From: Adiantum capillus-veneris
Lineage: Eukaryota > Streptophyta > Polypodiopsida > Polypodiales > Pteridaceae
NCBI GenBank assembly: GCA_014529385.2
Contig: CM043957.1
Coordinates: forward strand, 67,913,503 to 67,945,502
Direction: 5' to 3'
DNA: 32,000 nucleotides
Positions 27,522 to 32,000 of the stretch are shown here, piece after piece. The first letter of the stretch is position 1; each line of letters starts with the position of its first letter. A model generated the notes under the pieces. The model saw only the letters and a list, made by a program, of their open reading frames with translations, was not told the origin of the DNA and searched no databases. A program made the translations under genes and the position numbers.

Positions 27522-29270
27522 ATGAGTAGTGACAATGATGTGGGTCCGTCCAACCAAAATGACTATCTCTCAACGAGGACCTTATGTCCTTGTAATCAAT
27601 GCAAACATGATGTGCAATGACAAGACGCATTTCTTTGCAGCATGTTCACGAATTTGGCGAGTTTATAGATCAAGTTGTTGCCAATTACAATTTGTCGAAC
27701 TTTGATGCTGGCCAACATACAATAATCTTGCAACCCAATTGACGTGTTTGCAGGCGCTTTACTCAAGCAGCATACATGAAGCCACAAGATACAACCTCTG
27801 ATAGCTCGGACGATGATCATGCAAAGCACATTCCCAACAAGGCTATGTTTGAGCCCGAGATCGACAAAATGATCAAGATGATCATGGATTTAGAAAGGCT
27901 TATCTATTATGACATGAAAAGTGAGGTCGATACGTCATTGTATGGTGGTGCACGAGTGTCTATATTGAAGACGCCCCTGGTTCTTCTCAACATGCAGGCA
28001 AAATTTGGATGGAGTGACACTAGTGTCACAAAACTTTTCATGTGATCTATTACAATGTGTCTATTTCAATAAAAAACTATAAATGTATAATGTATCAAAT
28101 TACGTATACAAGTGTTTTGCATTTTTTCTCTGTGTAGATTGCTCAAAGAGCACATACTGCCAGCTGATAATGTGATGCCAGATTCTAGAGAGGAAACAAG
28201 ATAGATCTTGCAAAACATGGGGATGGATCACAATTTCATTCACGCTTGCCCTAACCATTGCATTCTTTTCAAAGGGGAACACATGGACATGGAAAAGTGT
28301 CAGAAATGTGATTCAATCCAATGATGCAAAAGTGGATTTCACAGTACAAGGATGCAAAGCAAAAGCAACAAAGGGCATGAATCGAGTGGACATAGGGAAG
28401 ACGACCACCGATGCATTATTCGGTGGGTCTTGAGAGCCTACCAACATTCATGACCTTAATATGGTTGCACAACCAGTTAAAAAGCACACAACAGCGCAGC
28501 GAGCAAGTGACTGAGGAGTAGTGGGAGTACTCGTAAGGTTGTAGCCCCAAGGTATGTTTGCAATGTTTGACTCGTGGCTTCCTACATGTTTGGATGGCCA
28601 CTCATAATTGTTGTTGGTTGTAGTATAAGTCATACACGGCAGCATGCTATAAAGGTTGATATTTTAGGATAGAACGGATTGACAAAAAGCATTTTACACA
28701 AGATTGTGGAATCATGGAAAAATTCGAGCAATCTAGTCGACGACAGTCCTCTGATGCAAATCTTGTGGTGGTGAAACTCACTTACTTTGGCATGCTACAA
28801 GAAATTTTGAGGATAGCCTTATAGAGGATTTTTGTGGACTTGTTCGACGCGCATTATTCCACGTGCAATGGTTCAAGATAAACATGGAGGGTCGCAATGC
28901 TATTGTGCGTAGAGGAGAGTCAGGTTTCCTTGAGGTGGACTCAACCAAAAAATGGATCAACCTTCGAGACACTTTTGTACTACCCGAGCATTGTGCACAA
29001 GTAATTCGGTAAATGTTTAATATCCAACTTTATAGAACTAGTGGTATGGAAGCACTCATGTAATTTATGTGGCTCTTGCAGGTGGTATTCCATCCTACAA
29101 GGTATGCACCAAATTGGTGGTATTACATAGAGGTAGCCCCTCAGAGTGCATGGATGTATGAGGGCTACAATTTGCCAATCACCTTGACATCTATGGAGGA
29201 GAACGGAGATTAGGATGCTAATTTGGAAGCCGTTGATGCGGTGTAGACAAGCCTGACACCGCTACTCTCT
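27522..29270 (+). pseudogene. CACTA-2 ORF1: transposase with catalytic core deleted
   Basis: An ATG at 27522 opens MSSDNDVGPSNQNDY and a CPCNQCKHDV motif parallel to CACTA-1 (PCAHCKHQ). The open block 27776-28045 contains SLYGGARVSILKTPLVLLNM and FGWSDTSVTKL, matching the family's LNLKSIHGWSD region. After an intron-like gap (acceptor TGTGTAG near 28138), LLKEHILPADNVMPDSREET and HACPNHCILF with a CQKCDS pair follow (to about 28318). The tnp2 core (DGxNPF, NYNLPPW, LDPMHI) and DUF4218 that should come next are absent. The sequence resumes near the end of ORF1, with an intron at 28552-28623, then YFRIERIDKKHF, LTYFGMLQEILRI and a WFKI string of DUF4216, a second intron (29001-29081) and WWYYIEVAP. 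Stops and frameshifts occur throughout. Confidence 0.78.
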
Positions 29271-29572
29271 ATGGGATGCATGCGGAGGACCTACAAAATG
29301 AAACAGAGGACATTTGCCTAGATGGGGACCTCTATATAAGACATAGGGAGTTATGTTGAGTTATGCAAGGATGAGAGAGAGATCTCTTAAAGCCATAGAC
29401 ATTGTATCTAAACAATTTTTCTCTCTTTTGTCCTATATATTGTATTCACGTGCAGTTTTACATATTCTTGTCTCTATGCTAAACTTGTGAAATTAAATTG
29501 TGAATCAAAATATAACTTGTTCGGATTTTCTTCTCTATTCATCATTAAGACGTGTTTTTTTTTACTGCAGGT

Positions 29573-30555
29573 ATGGATGATGATCAATTTCTTGTTTCCT
29601 TGGACCCTAAGCAAAGGAGGTAATATGAGGGCTGCCACAGCTCCGGCTCACAATCGAGTTGTTCCACTCCTTCAAAGTCTCCATTTGCTTCGGAGTGATC
29701 AGTGTGCTTTGAGAGTTCGGTTTCGACTAGATGGACTACACACTCCTCTAGGCACCGATGCTTTAGTGATGACGGCGGTTGCTGTAGGAGGTGCCACTGA
29801 TGTTTTCACACTACCTCGTAGTCGTCAAGACTCCTTACCTCCCCCTTCTTTGCTCGGCCCCACACCGGCCACGACGTCGCCCTCTATTTCATGTTTTGCG
29901 ATGCTATCAGTTGTTCCTAGCTATACACCACTCGTTACTACTCTGGGACTCACCCCACTTTACTCTCCTCTCTTCGGGGCCCAAACTCCAGTGGAGACAC
30001 CTGCAGCCTGTACCCCCATCGAGACACCACTCAAGACCCTTGGCAAGAAGCCTAAAGCGACACTCAGGTTCACATGTCATACGCAGAGGACTTGCCATAC
30101 TCGATCGACATCAGTGGCAACATCATCTTGGATAACGACGGCAAGAAGGTGATCTCGTGCATGCGCGGTCTTTTCTCCCAAGTGTTTTGGCACTACATAC
30201 TAAACACATGGAGTGAAGTGCCGAATGAATTAAAAGACAAAGTCATCAGCATGCGCATGTCGAGTTTCCCGTGTCAAATCGGGATGAGCGATTCAATGAA
30301 GACTTGATGAAGGTGCGGATGCGCAAGTATTGCAAGCACAAGCGCTCTGAAGTACAGAAAGTAATAAAGCATGGGTAGAGCATGCCAGATTGGCTGGCAA
30401 GAGAAGATTGGAAGAATGCAAAGTGAGCAACGTGCGAGAATCGCGACAAGTGGAAGCAGCAAAAGGAGGCAGCCAGAGCGCGAGTAGAGGCAGGGAGCTC
30501 GCACCACTTGGGAGCGGTGGATGGGCATCATTTGAGGCCAACTTTGTAAGTGTTT
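29573..30555 (+). pseudogene. CACTA-2 ORF2: Transposase_24-type protein, disrupted
   Basis: A long T-run and ACTGCAG acceptor precede the ATG at 29573 (MDDDQFLVSLDPKQRR), parallel to MADDDEPYSP in CACTA-1. The same frame, with several stops, reaches SYAEDLPYSIDISGNIILDN, SQVFWHYILNTWSEVPNELK and a frameshift near 30280. The C-terminus follows: MPDWLAREDWKNAK, NRDKWKQQKEAARARVEAG and SSHHLGSGGW, the basic-then-GSGG pattern of plant CACTA second proteins. Across the Pro/Ser/Thr-rich linker another frame is open for 221 codons (29487-30152). Since both copies have a low-complexity linker here, an indel may have moved it between frames. Confidence 0.65.
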
Positions 30556-31109
30556 TTGCATTGCGCTTTAGGTTTGGTAGTTATGGGTATTTGTAATTTT
30601 AAATTCTAACATAATGTTTTCTTTGTATGTTTTGAACAGTGGTCGATGCCTAGATGTGACCCCACACCGTACGAGCGCGTTATGTGGACAAAAAGGGCTT
30701 AAACGTCCTTAAGGATACTTACACAAAATCTTATTGTTTTTTTTTTTCAAAATCTAACAGATACGCCGTTGGGATGCAATGAAGACGTTAGATTACTCAA
30801 CGTCAAACTAGCTGTAGCTAGATAGCACTAGTTTTATTTTTCCATAGCATGTATTAGGAAATGACGTGTGTACGTCAAGTTTGTAACTATTGGCCAGCAA
30901 TGTATTTTTCCAATAATGAAAATTGTGTTGTAACTAGTACATTTTGATCAAAGCTTAACAATCAAGTGATTTTGCCTATGGTGTGTATAATTTTGTTGGT
31001 TTATTGCTTTTGTCAATTCACTTTTGTCGATATACTTTTGTCAATTTTGCATTAAAATTTTGGAAACTTTATGTTCATATGGTTGATGGGGTGGCAGGGC
31101 AATGACGTA

Positions 31110-31389
31110 TGTCCTGCTACCAACAAAATTTATTCTCGGACGTCGCTATATACATCTCTATTTTTGGACTTGTAGCATCGCTAAATTGGGAGAGTCCTAC
31201 AGAGTCGCTATTTGCGTCGCTATATACATCTCTATATGCGATGCTATATAGTGATGCATATAGAGACGCAAATAGCAACGTTCTCTTTGTGACGTCTATA
31301 GCAACGCTTATAGTGATGTCAGGGTTAAAAATATCCCGGTGTATTTTTGTTGCTAAGGCCGTCACGAGTGTGAAAACCCTCTTGTAGTG
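31110..31389 (+). repeat. CACTA-2 3' subterminal repeats and terminus
   Basis: GTCGCTATATACATCTCTAT occurs twice (about 31142 and 31217). Related words GATGCTATATAGTGATG, CATATAGAGACGCAAATAGC and GTCTATAGCAACGCTTATAG follow in both orientations, a classic CACTA subterminal array. It ends in CCTCTTGTAGTG at 31389. AATAGCAACG is shared with the CACTA-1 3' end. Confidence 0.75.
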
Positions 31390-31646
31390 TCCCTCACGAT
31401 ATATGCACTTTCTGTTTGCTTCATACTCCTTGATTACATTTTGTTTGCATGAGATGAACTTCACTGAACCAGAACAAAGGCATGTGCTAACATTTGAGTT
31501 TATAACATCCTGAATTGGAACGATCGCTAGCATCGTGTGAGTCTTTGAGAGGTGTAAGACAAAGTATCTTAAGTTTCTAGACAAGAAACACCTCTAGAGG
31601 GATTGGCGTATGTGAGTATGAGTATTTGTGTGTGTGTGAGTGAGAG

Positions 31647-31656
<10 letters not shown>

Positions 31657-31712
<56 letters not shown>
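31657..31712. repeat. (AG)28 microsatellite
   Basis: A 56-base perfect run preceded by short (GT)n and (AC)n runs, with a second (GA)n run at 31748-31780. Confidence 0.95.
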
Positions 31713-31713
<1 letters not shown>

Positions 31714-31744
31714 AGTAGCTATGGACTTGAAAATTGGTTACTAT

Positions 31745-31784
<40 letters not shown>

Positions 31785-31955
31785 CAGGGGGGGGTTAGCT
31801 ATGGAGGGAAGGTCTACATAGGCACAGGCTTCAACACACACACACACAGAGGAAATAGGTCATAACAGCCTTGGGTCGTGTTGAGCACCGCTTAATTTTG
31901 AAACTTCTATTAATAATTGAAGTCTCACAAAAGTTTCTCTCCAGTCTTGAATTTG

Positions 31956-31971
31956 GGAGGTAGCTACCTCC
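31956..31971. repeat. Single 16-base palindrome GGAGGTAGCTACCTCC
   Basis: A perfect self-complementary extension of the GGTAGCTACC word of the three arrays, here as an isolated copy. The rest of 31390-32000 shows only microsatellites. Confidence 0.8.
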
Positions 31972-32000
31972 TTGCTAATGGTGTCCGGGACACACGTAGT

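Larger units (their letters stand above)
27285..31389 (+). mobile_element. CACTA-2, deleted relative of CACTA-1
   Basis: The right end is CCTCTTGTAGTG (31378-31389), the exact inverted copy of the CACTA-1 left end. A left CACTA terminus was not found. The assigned start is where the leader module shared with CACTA-1 begins, and the real end may lie further left, perhaps beyond the MITE-like insertion. In order it has the leader module, a (GA)n tract, an ORF1 N-terminal part, a junction where the tnp2 core and DUF4218 are missing, the DUF4216 part, ORF2 and strong 3' subterminal repeats. It could only have moved, after the deletion, with help from a complete relative. Confidence 0.75.

Overview
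The window looks like nuclear DNA from a land plant, rich in repeats and poor in genes. The evidence is plant CACTA (En/Spm) coding blocks with spliceosomal GT-AG introns, a Ty1/copia element primed by plant initiator tRNA-Met, very long (GA)n/(CT)n tracts, and no compact gene arrangement. The protein remnants (copia lineage, an FCP1-like fragment) would suit a non-angiosperm such as a fern, lycophyte or bryophyte, but this is only an impression. No intact conventional host gene is visible. Almost everything recognisable is a transposon, a transposon relic or a satellite-like array.

Layout. 1-3549: short-period repeats, a possible minus-strand promoter and first exon (about 1024-640), a first array of the palindrome GGTAGCTACC (1600-2290), a 27-base poly-C run, and a weak hAT-like relic. 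3550-11546: CACTA-1, a decayed autonomous-type CACTA element on the plus strand. It has a CACTA terminus, a composite TTAGGTT satellite in its 5' flank, a tnp2-type transposase reading frame (tnp2 core, DUF4218, DUF4216) broken by stops and frameshifts, a second Transposase_24-type frame, a GGTTATGG minisatellite and a subterminal-repeat 3' end. 11547-16900: unrecognised broken ORFs, a second palindrome array, tandem duplications and a piece that looks like an LTR (TATA box and AATAAA signal). 17070-19194: a minus-strand relic resembling the HAD/FCP1-like (NIF) phosphatase family, with tandemly duplicated acidic exons. 19200-20100: a third, higher-order palindrome array.

20962-25999 is a complete, young Ty1/copia retrotransposon on the minus strand. 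It has 322-bp LTRs with two differences, a TTTCC target duplication, an 18/18 tRNA-iMet primer site and a single gag-pol frame broken only by two TGA codons. It landed inside a small Cys/His-rich ORF. Around 26690-27195 there are a 27-bp-stem hairpin and a MITE-like inverted-repeat element.

27285-31389: CACTA-2, a second element of the same CACTA lineage. It shares the leader hairpin motif, N-terminal region, DUF4216 region, ORF2 and terminal sequence, but has lost the tnp2 catalytic core and DUF4218. Neither CACTA copy can encode a full transposase as it stands. Comparing the two shows a 5' leader module, tandem arrays in the element flanks, one shared intron and one intron present in only one copy. 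The rest is microsatellite and unassigned sequence. I found no CRISPR array, rRNA or tRNA gene, and no defence-type gene cluster.
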